DNA of 64,000 bases from Rapidithrix thailandica (GTDB lineage: Bacteria; Bacteroidota; Bacteroidia; Cytophagales; Flammeovirgaceae), in contig NZ_JBDKWZ010000006.1 in assembly GCF_039710355.1 (NCBI RefSeq), positions 248,001 to 312,000 of the forward strand. The letters are read 5' to 3'. The notes under the pieces were generated by a model that was not told the origin of the DNA, searched no databases, and saw only the letters and a list, made by a program, of their open reading frames with translations. Below are positions 43,266 through 52,083 of the stretch, in pieces (positions within the stretch are counted from its first letter, which is position 1; each line of letters begins with the position of its first letter). The translations under genes were made by a program, and so were the position numbers.

Positions 43266-43665
43266 CTTTGTTGAGGTTTAATTGTTAAAATTATTGTTAA
43301 AGCTTGATTAAATGGTTTAATGTAATGTAAGTACGCGATTTTTACCTAAAGAAGCAACACTAAAAGTAAAAATATAACACCATACAGGTAATCAGTTAAT
43401 TATCAACTACTTACATATTTTATTTTTCTAAGAATAAATAGCATTCAAGCATGTAAGCTTTTTGGGGAAATCAAATTTCGATCCAAAATTACCTACAAGC
43501 TTTTTCAAACACTACCCTTCCTCAACCCTTACCCTTTGTCAACTTGCATTTGATTTGTCCTCTCAATAGCATAGAGTCCGTTATCATCGATTAAAGCATA
43601 TTCCAGGCTCTGCAAATTAACTACACTTTAAGGTATTTTTTTCACTTGATTTACATTCCTCTACT
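43266..43665. other. 400-bp divergent intergenic region
   Basis: Between two hypothetical secreted-protein genes transcribed away from each other. AT-rich; no RNA gene, repeat or full promoter motif identified. Confidence 0.4.
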
Positions 43666-44163
43666 ATGAAACTTCTTGCACTTTGGATTCTTAATAGTTG
43701 CTTCGGTTTTTACCTTGTCTCCTCCCCTGTTGCCTCCTCCAATACCTCTTCATTTCCTATTGATCAATTGGCAGAAATGTACCTGGGGGCTCCTAAAACA
43801 CTCTTCAAAAATTTACAAGCGCTTCCCACTACCCAAGAGGAAGAAGTTGAAGTGTATCGCCTTTCGGATGTATGGCATATTCCCTTTGAAGCGGAACTGG
43901 CTGCATACCCTGTTTTGAAATTCTACCACGGACGACTGTATAGCGTTTCCTTTTATTTCAAAAACCCGGCAGTACTAGAATCCACGCTGGAAGAAAAATT
44001 CGGAGCACCTTCCTGGCAACATTTAAACGCGCATAAAGAAACTGTATGGCAAGGACTGGATGCTCAGGTGATTCTGAAAGAACAAAAAGTCGCTTGGTTT
44101 TATCAGGCCGAATTGACTATTGAAGATATTGCATTAACCTATCAGTTAGAAGCCAGACGATAA
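43666..44163 (+). CDS. Hypothetical secreted protein
   Basis: 165 residues. A signal-like N-terminus (MKLLALWILNSCFGFYLVSS) precedes a mixed alpha/beta domain with LAEMYLGAPKTLFKNLQALP and LKFYHGRLYSVSFYFKN, ending in a strand pair IEDIALTYQLEARR. No family recognised. Coding is supported by length, the signal peptide and a well-formed terminator immediately downstream. Confidence 0.65.
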   Translation: MKLLALWILNSCFGFYLVSSPVASSNTSSFPIDQLAEMYLGAPKTLFKNLQALPTTQEEEVEVYRLSDVWHIPFEAELAAYPVLKFYHGRLYSVSFYFKNPAVLESTLEEKFGAPSWQHLNAHKETVWQGLDAQVILKEQKVAWFYQAELTIEDIALTYQLEARR

Positions 44164-44215
44164 GCCGCCCTTCACTCCGGCAGCACATTGTTATCATAAT
44201 TATAAAAACCGCCCG

Positions 44216-44257
44216 AAAAGGCAATTTCCCCTGCTTGAAGATGGGAAATTGCCTTTT
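44216..44257 (+). terminator. Terminator after the 165-residue secreted protein gene
   Basis: A 15-bp perfect stem (AAAAGGCAATTTCCC / GGGAAATTGCCTTTT) with a 12-nt loop and T-rich tail. Confidence 0.92.
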
Positions 44258-44363
44258 CTTATTTTACTTTACCCCTGAATGACAGGAGTGGATGTTTTCT
44301 TGTATTGATCCATTTGCATACAAGATGTCTGCCACCTCCTCTAACCTTTTATGACCGGTAGAA

Positions 44364-44573
44364 ATGAATGAGCAACAGGTAAAAAAAATTATCATCAGGG
44401 AAATTCTATTTTTTATCAAAGCCGCATTGGGGTATACCGCCTTCGCCCTGTTTTTAAAATATTACATCGGTGAAGACCTTACTCTCAACAACTTCTTACA
44501 AATGGCCATTGTGGGCTTCTTGGTGATCTATTTGGTGCGGTTTGTTTTTGTTACCATGAAGCAAATGAAATAA
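44364..44573 (+). CDS. Small hypothetical membrane protein
   Basis: 69 residues with two predicted membrane helices (FFIKAALGYTAFALFLKYYI and FLQMAIVGFLVIYLVRFVFV) and a positively charged start (MNEQQVKKIIIRE) and end (TMKQMK). No family recognised. It stands alone between two terminators, so it appears to be a single-gene transcript. Confidence 0.6.
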   Translation: MNEQQVKKIIIREILFFIKAALGYTAFALFLKYYIGEDLTLNNFLQMAIVGFLVIYLVRFVFVTMKQMK

Positions 44574-44620
44574 TAAAGAGCCGTTTCTATCAAATAAGCA
44601 TTTTTGCCCGTTTCTTAGTT

Positions 44621-44660
44621 TATAAAAAACAGAGGGGAAAACCTTCCGGTAATTCCCCTC
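44621..44660 (-). terminator. Terminator of the octaheme cytochrome gene
   Basis: On the minus strand: GAGGGGAA and TTCCCCTC pair (8 bp, ~13-nt loop) followed by TGTTTTTT. It lies ~35 bp past the stop at 44693. Confidence 0.8.
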
Positions 44661-44692
44661 AATTGTATGACTTCTCCTGTTGCCTTATCGCC

Positions 44693-46963
44693 CTACAAAC
44701 CTTGTTCAATGGTCTGCATCAACTGCTGTAACTCTTGGGCATCAGGATAAGTATCCAGTAAGATTTGTGCATGTTTTCTAGCATTAGCAAATTGCTTTTG
44801 CTGGATATAAAGTACACATAAGGCATAGTGCAAGTCTCCCGATTCAGGTGTTAAGTCCAATCCCTTCAAATAGGCTTTTTCGGCTTCTTCAGGCCGGTTA
44901 AGTTGTTGTAGCGCCAATCCCCAGTTATAAAAAATCCGGGGATTATTCCCCACTTTTTCAGCGGCAAGTTGTAAGTTTTGTTCCGCCTCGGCCAATTTGC
45001 CGGTTTCGGCAAGCAACAATCCCAAAGAATAATAAGCCGGTCCGTACTCCGCCTCTTGGGCAATCACGGTACGAAGTAACGCAATAGCTTCCTGATTTCT
45101 TCCTTGTCCGTTATACATCGTTGCCAGGTTAATGCGAGCAGGGTTCTGTAAATGGTCTAATTCCAATGCTCTTTTATAGGCCTTTTCGGCCAAGGCATGC
45201 TCTCCTAAATTGCTATAATACACTCCTAAAGCTACCTGTCCTGAAGGAAAGTCCGAGTTGGCTTTAAGCAAATGAGAATATTCGGCCATTGCCCGGGTAT
45301 AAGCACTTTGTAAAGTATCCGGAAACTGGGCCTTCGGCACATCCCCCAGGCTTCTTACCGCAGCAATACGCACCGCTCTGACCGGATCTTTTAACAAGGG
45401 TGCCAACAGAGGTAAGCGTTCCTCCACAGGAAGCGCCCCCAAGGCATCCGTAGCGGTATACCGTACGATCGGTGCATTGTCGCTCAGCGCCCCTGCGATC
45501 CCTTGTAAAGCCTCCGTATCAGGCACTTGCTGCAAATACCAAGTAGCTGTGGCACGGGCTATGGCAGGCTGTTGCGGATTGGCTACAAGTTTTTTTAAGG
45601 CTTGAAGCACTTTTTCCGGATCTTCACTGGCTTCTGTCAGGACATCTGAAAAGTGAGGTGCCCGGTGCTTTCCGTACCATTGCTCTACTTGATTGGCAGC
45701 CCACCGGGCATCTTTATCCGTATGACACTGATTACAGGCATTGGGCGTCCCGAACTTTACACTCTGGTCCGGCCGGGGAACTCGGAAACTATGGTCTCTT
45801 CGAAAGTCGTTACCCATGTACACCTTGCCCGTCATATGGCAATTCACACATTGGCTGGCTTCCGTATCTTTTGCGTGAAAATGATGCTTTTCCGTATTGT
45901 ATTTTTTCGGTTCGTGGCATTGCATACACAGGTTGTTACCCAATGCTTTTAATTGTAAGGTATGGGGGTTATGGCAATCCGTACAGCGTACATTGTTGTG
46001 ATACATTTTACTCTGTAAAAATGACCCGTATACATAATCTTCTTGCTCAATTTGCCCATCGGGATAGTACAAATCCGGAGTAAGGATACTGGGAATATAC
46101 TGATCCATAAAACTTTCCGAATGCTCGAAATGGGTTGTAATCTGTCCTCTTCGGGAATGACAACGAGCACATTGATCTACCTGCTCTTGAGAACTGATAT
46201 TTTTAGTTAAATACAAATGTGCATGTGCGGCATCGTATTCTCCCGCACCTACGGCTTCTACATGCTTTTTACCCGGTCCGTGGCAAGCTTCACAACTTAC
46301 GTTCATTGCAGACCATTGGGTTTCGTACTCTTCTTTTTGAGAGTCAAAACTTTTATGCAGGTTGGTCGAATGGCAGTCAGCACACATCGAATTCCAATTC
46401 AGCCCCCCCCTACTCCAATGCAACCATTCCTTGTGCGAGACTTTCGTATCCGGATACAAATCAAACCATTGTTTCTTTTCCACATCCCATGCTTGGCGCA
46501 AGCATTGATACCTGCCGTCCGGAAAGGCTACCAAATATTGTTGTAAAGGAGTTACCCCAAAGGTATATACCACTTCATACGTTTCATTTTTTCCTTCGGG
46601 CCCTTCGGTATTGACATAGTACTTTCCTTCTTTTTGTATAAAAGTTGTCTTCACACCTTGATTTTCGAAGGTAGCATTGTTAAAATCGCCCAATACCGTT
46701 TGTTCGTTGGCCTCTTGCATAGCCAAGTCGTGATGGGAATTTTGCCAATCCATGTATTCTTGTTCATGGCATGATTTACATGAAAGATTGCCTACATACT
46801 GAGGGTCTTCTATGTTTTGAATCAACCGGGCTTCTTGCTCCTTTGCCGGACTCTCTTTTTTCTCGGGCTGGCAAGCTTGGGTAAAATAAATCACTCCGGC
46901 AAAAAGCACCCCGCTCAACCATAGCGAGAGGTTTACAATAGGTTTGGATGGTGTTAGGTTCAT
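44693..46963 (-). CDS. Octaheme c-type cytochrome with HEAT and TPR repeats (lipoprotein)
   Basis: 756 residues. N-terminal lipoprotein signal ending in YFTQAC. Eight CxxCH haem-binding motifs, in order: CKSCH, CADCH, CEACH, CARCH, CTDCH, CMQCH, CVNCH and CNQCH, between roughly residues 60 and 425, with a cytochrome c554-like arrangement (SCEACHGPGKKHVEA). A short HEAT-like part follows (DNAPIVRYTATDALGALPVE and KDPVRAVRIAAVRSLGDVPK). Three to five TPR units close the protein (LGVYYSNLGEHALAEKAYKR, then AYYSLGLLLAETGKLAEAEQ). Such proteins transfer electrons in the periplasm or at the outer membrane; the partner and electron acceptor are not identifiable here. Confidence 0.9.
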   Translation of the reverse strand: MNLTPSKPIVNLSLWLSGVLFAGVIYFTQACQPEKKESPAKEQEARLIQNIEDPQYVGNLSCKSCHEQEYMDWQNSHHDLAMQEANEQTVLGDFNNATFENQGVKTTFIQKEGKYYVNTEGPEGKNETYEVVYTFGVTPLQQYLVAFPDGRYQCLRQAWDVEKKQWFDLYPDTKVSHKEWLHWSRGGLNWNSMCADCHSTNLHKSFDSQKEEYETQWSAMNVSCEACHGPGKKHVEAVGAGEYDAAHAHLYLTKNISSQEQVDQCARCHSRRGQITTHFEHSESFMDQYIPSILTPDLYYPDGQIEQEDYVYGSFLQSKMYHNNVRCTDCHNPHTLQLKALGNNLCMQCHEPKKYNTEKHHFHAKDTEASQCVNCHMTGKVYMGNDFRRDHSFRVPRPDQSVKFGTPNACNQCHTDKDARWAANQVEQWYGKHRAPHFSDVLTEASEDPEKVLQALKKLVANPQQPAIARATATWYLQQVPDTEALQGIAGALSDNAPIVRYTATDALGALPVEERLPLLAPLLKDPVRAVRIAAVRSLGDVPKAQFPDTLQSAYTRAMAEYSHLLKANSDFPSGQVALGVYYSNLGEHALAEKAYKRALELDHLQNPARINLATMYNGQGRNQEAIALLRTVIAQEAEYGPAYYSLGLLLAETGKLAEAEQNLQLAAEKVGNNPRIFYNWGLALQQLNRPEEAEKAYLKGLDLTPESGDLHYALCVLYIQQKQFANARKHAQILLDTYPDAQELQQLMQTIEQGL

Positions 46964-47151
46964 TGAGGTTTACTTGAATTTTCCGCTTTTGTTCTCTTCT
47001 CTTCAAAGGTATAATAAAAATGAGGATATGGAAAAAGGAAGTCCTGACTGGCAGCCGGTACACTCCAAGGAAGGCTTAAGAGTCCGGCAAAATAGCCTTG
47101 ATTATTTTGTCCGTTCAAAGCATTTGTGGGTGATAGCTTTACCCACCCTGT

Positions 47152-47916
47152 TTAACCGATTACGGCCTTTACTGCCACGGCTACCAACAAGGCCAGGGAG
47201 GCGGATAACAAAGTCCCGATCAAGACATATTCCGCAAAGTTTTTATTCTCCAACTCCTTAAACCGGGTAAAGCCTTTGGCTGCCAGGATAAAACCAATAG
47301 TGGCAATATTTCCACTTAGTGTGAAAAAGAAAATCAACAAGCGTTCGATAATTCCAATCACTCTCCCCCTGCGCAGTTCCATCAAGTCTTTTTGTTGCCC
47401 GATAATGATATGCCTTCCGTTTTCCATTTCGATTTGGGGTTCCACTTTTAACTTGGATAAAATATAGCGAATCAACTGATTCACCTCATTCACCACTACT
47501 AAGCTTCCGGCCAGCAGCACCGACAGTTTATGCCAACCTATTTTTTGGGCATACTGTACCATCAAATTTTTGGGCCGTGCATATTCTATAACCTGACTAA
47601 CATAACCATGAAAATTGCCAAAAAACTGCTTCTCTCCCATCAGAAAAGCAAAACCTACAACATAAGCCATAAAGATCAAAAACCGGTACAAGTATTTATT
47701 CTCGCCCAGTTGGTCGGCTCCAAAGGCAACGGTATTAAAGGCAAGTATGCCCAAAGCCAGCCCGTAAAAATAGTCATTATACAAGGGCAACAAAAGCAAG
47801 CTTTCCACAAAGGACTTCAACAATGCTCTTTGCCAAGTCAACTCTTTTTCTCCCCATTGGAATAATAAACGCGAAAAAACAATGACCGCAATAGCAAAAA
47901 AGAAAGCAGTATGCAT
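47152..47916 (-). CDS. DUF3307 family membrane protein
   Basis: 254 residues with several membrane helices (FFFAIAVIVFSRLLFQWGEK at the N-terminus, FLIFMAYVVGFAFLMGEKQF, and LLIFFFTLSGNIATIGFILA plus LIGTLLSASLALLVAVAVKA at the C-terminus). The C-terminal GRVIGIIERLLIFFFTLSGN segment and the terminal helix pair match the DUF3307 family as found next to SatD genes. Here SatD lies 240 bp upstream in the same orientation, supporting that identification. Function unknown. Confidence 0.72.
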   Translation of the reverse strand: MHTAFFFAIAVIVFSRLLFQWGEKELTWQRALLKSFVESLLLLPLYNDYFYGLALGILAFNTVAFGADQLGENKYLYRFLIFMAYVVGFAFLMGEKQFFGNFHGYVSQVIEYARPKNLMVQYAQKIGWHKLSVLLAGSLVVVNEVNQLIRYILSKLKVEPQIEMENGRHIIIGQQKDLMELRRGRVIGIIERLLIFFFTLSGNIATIGFILAAKGFTRFKELENKNFAEYVLIGTLLSASLALLVAVAVKAVIG

Positions 47917-48156
47917 GAGTAATGTATGGTTAATGGATTTTGGTTTCTGAGTATTTTTAAATCAGTGATTCTTTTCCGCTCCCTAAGCCTTATACCTCAT
48001 TATAACATAGCCCGGGCTGTAGAGAATTGCTTGGGTAGTTTTTAGTGAAATAGCGAATGAGTACGTAAAAGCTGAGGAAGAAACATAGAAAATAATACCC
48101 CCTCAATAAATCAACTTTTCAATCAATAGCTTTCAACCCTCTACTCACTATTTCAC

Positions 48157-48801
48157 TCATTCGTTTAAGAGCATATAGTCTGTTTTTAATATTTCCATTA
48201 AATGAATGACTTCTTGTATATGATTCGTACGGATGTTTTTATACACTGCCCGGGGAGATATTGCCAACTCTTCCGCAATTTGCTCTATGGATGTCCCTTT
48301 CAACAGCCTTGTACAAATTTTCACCGAGTTCTCTTTCCATTTTTCCAAAATGCTGCTTAGCAACAATAAGCTTTGATTGGCCAAAGGAGCCACCGGCAAA
48401 TCCTTTCCTTTAATACCGATAACAGTATGCCCACTCTTTTTTAACTGTGTCATTAAATCACGGGCCTGGTGGAAGGCCGGCCCGTCCATGCCAATTGACT
48501 GTTCCGGGTTGATATGTGTCGTAATTTGCCCATACCCAATCGCCCAACGGATTTGTACGGGATATACAAATTCAATCACCTCCCACACATCTTCAAAAAG
48601 CGATTGAGGCTTTTCGTACACCGCTTGGAATTCATCCCCCAAGGTAATGGTATAAGGGGAAACCAAACCGTTTTTCTCTGACCGTTTGCTAAGGTCCTTC
48701 AAAAATCCGCTCAAATCTTTTTGAAAATTTTCCCGGTCTTCAATTTCCTTCGAAGCGATAAGATCAGCAATGATAACGAAATAGAGCTTGTGACTAGACA
48801 T
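48157..48801 (-). CDS. SatD family protein
   Basis: 214 residues. Starts LYFVIIADLIASKEIEDREN, contains TITLGDEFQAVYEKPQSLFE and VQIRWAIGYGQITTHI as in nucleotide-cyclase-like SatD proteins, and ends with a helix-turn-helix (IEQIAEELAISPRAVYKNIR). SatD is a poorly characterised family first named for acid tolerance in streptococci. The DUF3307 neighbour downstream is a recurring partner in Bacteroidota, so the two probably act together. Confidence 0.78.
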   Translation of the reverse strand: MSSHKLYFVIIADLIASKEIEDRENFQKDLSGFLKDLSKRSEKNGLVSPYTITLGDEFQAVYEKPQSLFEDVWEVIEFVYPVQIRWAIGYGQITTHINPEQSIGMDGPAFHQARDLMTQLKKSGHTVIGIKGKDLPVAPLANQSLLLLSSILEKWKENSVKICTRLLKGTSIEQIAEELAISPRAVYKNIRTNHIQEVIHLMEILKTDYMLLNE

Positions 48802-49192
48802 TTTACCGTATTCATCTTAAGAACCAAATCAGTTCTAATTGTAGGATTGTACCAAAATAGTTCATTTTTTCCATTTTTACAAATAAATCCCCCCTTTAAA
48901 TCAGCATCCACCAAAAAGAATTAAAACTCTCATTTTCATATAATTATCATAAAACAAATTCCCTATCCTCAAATTCATTCTAACTATTGCACCAAAAACG
49001 TTCAATATATAAAATTGAACCCTTTTGGTGCTCAAACTATAGAAAATCCCGTTTATCCCTTTAATAATGACAGAGTTTTTGTAGCTTGTAAATACTATCT
49101 TTTTCTTTTTGGGAAGAATACGTACATAAGCCGAAAATACTATCCCAAACCCTTTCGAATACAGAGATGCTATTTTCTCAGATTTCCGAAAC
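48802..49192. other. 391-bp divergent intergenic region
   Basis: Upstream of both satD (minus) and the ABC ATPase (plus). AT-rich; no gene or clear operator identified. Confidence 0.4.
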
Positions 49193-50098
49193 ATGACAAT
49201 ACAAGTACAACACCTTAGCAAGTATTACAACGGGCACCGGGCTGTAGACAGCATTTCTTTTGACGTTCCCCAAGGATCCAATTTTATGTTGATCGGGAGA
49301 AGCGGCTGTGGCAAAACTACCACCCTAAAAATGATCAACCGTCTGATTGAACCCAGCTCGGGAAGGATTCGTATCCGGGGACAAGAGATTACCCAACTGG
49401 ATGGTCCCCAACTCCGGAGAAACATTGGTTATGTGATTCAAACCGTGGGCCTGTTTCCTCATCTCAATGTGTATGAAAATATCGCCACTGTTCCCCGGCT
49501 TTTACAATGGAAGAAAGCAAAAATTGATGAACGGATTCATTTTTTACTCCGGCAATTACATCTTTCGGAAAACAATATTCTCCTAAAACGTCCCCATGAA
49601 CTCAGTGGAGGCCAACAACAAAGAGTAGGAATGGCCCGGGCATTGGCGGCCGAACCGGATATTCTTCTGATGGACGAACCCTTTGGGGCTTTAGACCCCA
49701 TTACCAAAGTAAAAATCCGGAGGGAGTTTATGGAATTGGAGGAAATTAAAGATAAAACGGTAGTAATGGTAACCCATGATGTAGACGAAGCTTTTGAACT
49801 AGGGGACCGGATAGGCATTATGGAACAAGGGCAACTGCAACAAACCGGAACCCCTAAAGAAGTACTGATGCAACCTTCCAATACATTTGTCCGGGACTTT
49901 TTCCAAGAAAAACGCTTTCAACTATTTTTAAAAATATATACTTGGGAAGATTTAGCCATTGAAAACACCCAATTGGACATTAGACCACAAACGCCCCTGG
50001 CAGCACTGATGGAGCACACTGATCACCAGCCTGCCCTTGACTGGCAGCAAGTCATGCAGGCCATTCAAACAAAATTCAATCGGGAAAGTACATCCTAA
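49193..50098 (+). CDS. Osmoprotectant-type ABC transporter ATP-binding protein
   Basis: 301 residues. Walker A IGRSGCGKTTTLKMINRLIE, Q-loop VIQTVGLFPHLNVYENI, signature LSGGQQQRVGMARALA, Walker B ILLMDEPFGALDP and the switch His in VMVTHDVDEAFELGDRIGIM. The TTTLKMINRLIEP and GALDP pattern is that of the glycine betaine/choline (OpuBA/OpuCA) subgroup. The C-terminal extension after residue ~240 is short and lacks the paired CBS domains that sense ionic strength in OpuA. Followed after 12 bp by the permease/binding-protein fusion, forming a two-gene transporter. Confidence 0.9.
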   Translation: MTIQVQHLSKYYNGHRAVDSISFDVPQGSNFMLIGRSGCGKTTTLKMINRLIEPSSGRIRIRGQEITQLDGPQLRRNIGYVIQTVGLFPHLNVYENIATVPRLLQWKKAKIDERIHFLLRQLHLSENNILLKRPHELSGGQQQRVGMARALAAEPDILLMDEPFGALDPITKVKIRREFMELEEIKDKTVVMVTHDVDEAFELGDRIGIMEQGQLQQTGTPKEVLMQPSNTFVRDFFQEKRFQLFLKIYTWEDLAIENTQLDIRPQTPLAALMEHTDHQPALDWQQVMQAIQTKFNRESTS

Positions 50099-50110
50099 TC
50101 CATTACTTCG

Positions 50111-51670
50111 ATGAGTGATTTTTTCTATTTTCTACTTCAACAAAAGGAAAAACTCCTGGAGCAAACGCTGGAACATATCGGTCTTACCTTTATTTCCTTA
50201 CTGATCGCCTTATTACTAGGGGTACCTTTGGGCATTTGGATTGCCCGGAACAAACGTTGGTCAGCTATGATTTTGGGATTTGCAGGAGTTATGCAAACGG
50301 TACCCAGTATTGCCCTTTTGGGATTTATGATACCCCTTTTGGGTATCGGATCCCAACCGGCCATTGCGGCCTTATTCTTATACGCCTTGTTACCCATCAT
50401 CCGGAATACCTTTACAGGAATACAAGGAGTGTCCCCCTCAGTCAAGGAAGCCGCCCAAGGCATGGGAATGACTTCCTGGCAACAATTGTTTAAAATTGAG
50501 TTGCCCCTGGCCTTGCCCGTCATTTTTGCGGGAATACGCACGGCTACCGTCATCAATGTAGGAGTAGCTACCCTAGCGGCCTATATCGCTGCCGGAGGCT
50601 TGGGGGAGTTTATTTTCGGGGGCATTGCCTTAAACAATCCCAATATGATCCTCGCCGGGGCTATTCCTGCTGCACTGCTGGCCATTCTTTTTGACAGTTT
50701 ATTAGCAAAAGTACAACGTATGGACCTCCGGCAAGTACGATCAACCCTGTGGTTAATGTTGGTCGCCATGCCCATACTATCGGGCTTTTACCTGCTTCCA
50801 AACATCTATGGAGGAAGTTTTCAGGCGGGATTTGCCCATGAATTTTTAGGCCGTTCGGACGGTTACCCCATGTTAAAAGAAACATACAAATTACAACTCA
50901 ATACCGTTTCGTTGAATAACTCACTAATGTACGAGGCGGTCAAAAACGGAGAAGTCGACCTCATCAGTGGCTATTCTACCGATGGACGGATCAAAGCTTA
51001 TCAACTTCAGGTGCTGAAAGATGACAAAAAAGCCTTTCCTCCTTACTATGCGGCTCCATTGATCCGACAGGAAACGGCTAGTAAATATCCCGAAGTAATA
51101 GCAGCATTGGAATTGTTGTCCGGCAAAATCAATGATTCGGTAATGACAGAACTCAACTACCAGGTAGACTACCTGAAACGGGCACCGAAAGAAGTAGCCC
51201 GTCAATTTCTTCAAACCTTGGCACTTCCGGAAACAAGCCCTCTCCTATCCCACACCGTTACGATTACTATTGGCTCTAAGATTTTTACCGAACAATATAT
51301 ACTCAGCGAACTGTTCGGGCAACTGATCCGGCACAGCACAGGCTATCAAGTGGTGCATAAAACCGGTTTGGGAGGCACCAAAATATGCTTTGATGCGCTA
51401 TTGGCCGGGGAGATTGACCTGTACCCCGAATACACAGGCACCGGATTGATAGTGATGTTACAACCCGACACACAGACACTGGAATCACTAAACGGGGACA
51501 AAGTAAAGATTTACCAATATGTTAAAGAACAATTCGACCAAAACTACCAACTAAGTTGGTTGTCGCCATTGGGTTTTAACAACACCTATGCATTGATGAT
51601 GCGAAAAGCACAAGCCCAAAGCATAGGCATCGAGACCATAAGTGAATTGAAAACGTATCTGTCCAAATAG
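50111..51670 (+). CDS. Osmoprotectant ABC transporter permease fused to a substrate-binding domain with swapped halves
   Basis: 519 residues. Residues 1 to ~235 form the OpuBB/OpuCB-type permease: LGVPLGIWIARNKRW, GFAGVMQTVPSIALLGFMIP, VSPSVKEAAQGMGMTSWQQL and ATLAAYIAAGGLGEFIFGGI. The rest is a quaternary-amine substrate-binding domain in inverted order. Residues ~237-375 are the segment that is normally second (GFAHEFLGRSDGYPMLKETY, DLISGYSTDGRIKAYQLQVL, FPPYYAAPLIR). Residues ~383-519 are the segment that is normally first (TITIGSKIFTEQYILSE, LGGTKICFDALLAGEIDLYP with EYTGTG, NNTYALMMRKAQA), ending at ISELKTYLSK exactly where the other half would begin. The frame is continuous. Specificity (betaine, choline, carnitine) is not determinable. 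Confidence 0.88.
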   Translation: MSDFFYFLLQQKEKLLEQTLEHIGLTFISLLIALLLGVPLGIWIARNKRWSAMILGFAGVMQTVPSIALLGFMIPLLGIGSQPAIAALFLYALLPIIRNTFTGIQGVSPSVKEAAQGMGMTSWQQLFKIELPLALPVIFAGIRTATVINVGVATLAAYIAAGGLGEFIFGGIALNNPNMILAGAIPAALLAILFDSLLAKVQRMDLRQVRSTLWLMLVAMPILSGFYLLPNIYGGSFQAGFAHEFLGRSDGYPMLKETYKLQLNTVSLNNSLMYEAVKNGEVDLISGYSTDGRIKAYQLQVLKDDKKAFPPYYAAPLIRQETASKYPEVIAALELLSGKINDSVMTELNYQVDYLKRAPKEVARQFLQTLALPETSPLLSHTVTITIGSKIFTEQYILSELFGQLIRHSTGYQVVHKTGLGGTKICFDALLAGEIDLYPEYTGTGLIVMLQPDTQTLESLNGDKVKIYQYVKEQFDQNYQLSWLSPLGFNNTYALMMRKAQAQSIGIETISELKTYLSK

Positions 51671-51841
51671 CATTCTATAAAATTGTATTTTCAAAAGTAA
51701 ATGGCATAGTTTAAAAATATTTTGAAAAACCCTCCTCCCAGGCACTTCAAGTAGTATTTTGAAAATCAACCACTTATTCAAGCAAGGAGTCAGCAAGCAT
51801 TTCCAAAGGGAAAAAACACCCTAAAAAATCCCCAAAAAGAA

Positions 51842-51872
51842 TTGTTTAAATAAAGACAAATTTCTACTTTTG
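51842..51872 (+). promoter_or_regulatory. Promoter of the CAU tRNA
   Basis: TTG (51842-51844), 20-nt spacer, TACTTTTG (51865-51872), 33 bp upstream of the tRNA. Confidence 0.7.
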
Positions 51873-51905
51873 CCCACCGATACGGAAATCAAATCAATGA
51901 TTTCG

Positions 51906-51979
51906 GGGCCTATAGCTCAGCTGGTTAGAGCACCTGACTCATAATCAGGGGGTCCAAGGTTCGAGCCCTTGTAGGCCCA
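51906..51979 (+). tRNA. tRNA with CAU anticodon (Ile2 or elongator Met)
   Basis: A 74-nt cloverleaf: acceptor GGGCCTA with TAGGCCC, D-arm GCTCAGCTGGTTAGAGC, anticodon stem CCTGA/TCAGG with loop CTCATAA, T-arm CAAGGTTCGAGCCCTTG, discriminator A; no encoded CCA. The acceptor pairs C4-G69 and C5-G68 with A73 are the determinants reported for TilS recognition of tRNA-Ile2, which favours Ile2 (lysidine-modified) over methionine, but this is not certain outside the gammaproteobacteria. Confidence 0.93.
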
Positions 51980-51990
51980 CTTGAAAATCA

Positions 51991-52020
51991 GGCAGTTACG
52001 CAAATGTAACTGCCTTTTTT
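51991..52020 (+). terminator. Terminator of the CAU tRNA
   Basis: A 9-bp perfect stem (GGCAGTTAC / GTAACTGCC), 6-nt loop, then six T residues. Confidence 0.92.
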
Positions 52021-52083
52021 GTATTCCGGTTTAAACAAACTCACCATTATGGATCAATCCGTATTCCTGGGGGGATGAAATTT

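Noticed and set aside
50981..51300. Assembly or frameshift artefact as the cause of the swapped binding-domain halves
   Set aside because: The frame is continuous across the joint, both halves keep their motifs, and the ends fall exactly at natural domain borders, which random misassembly would not give.
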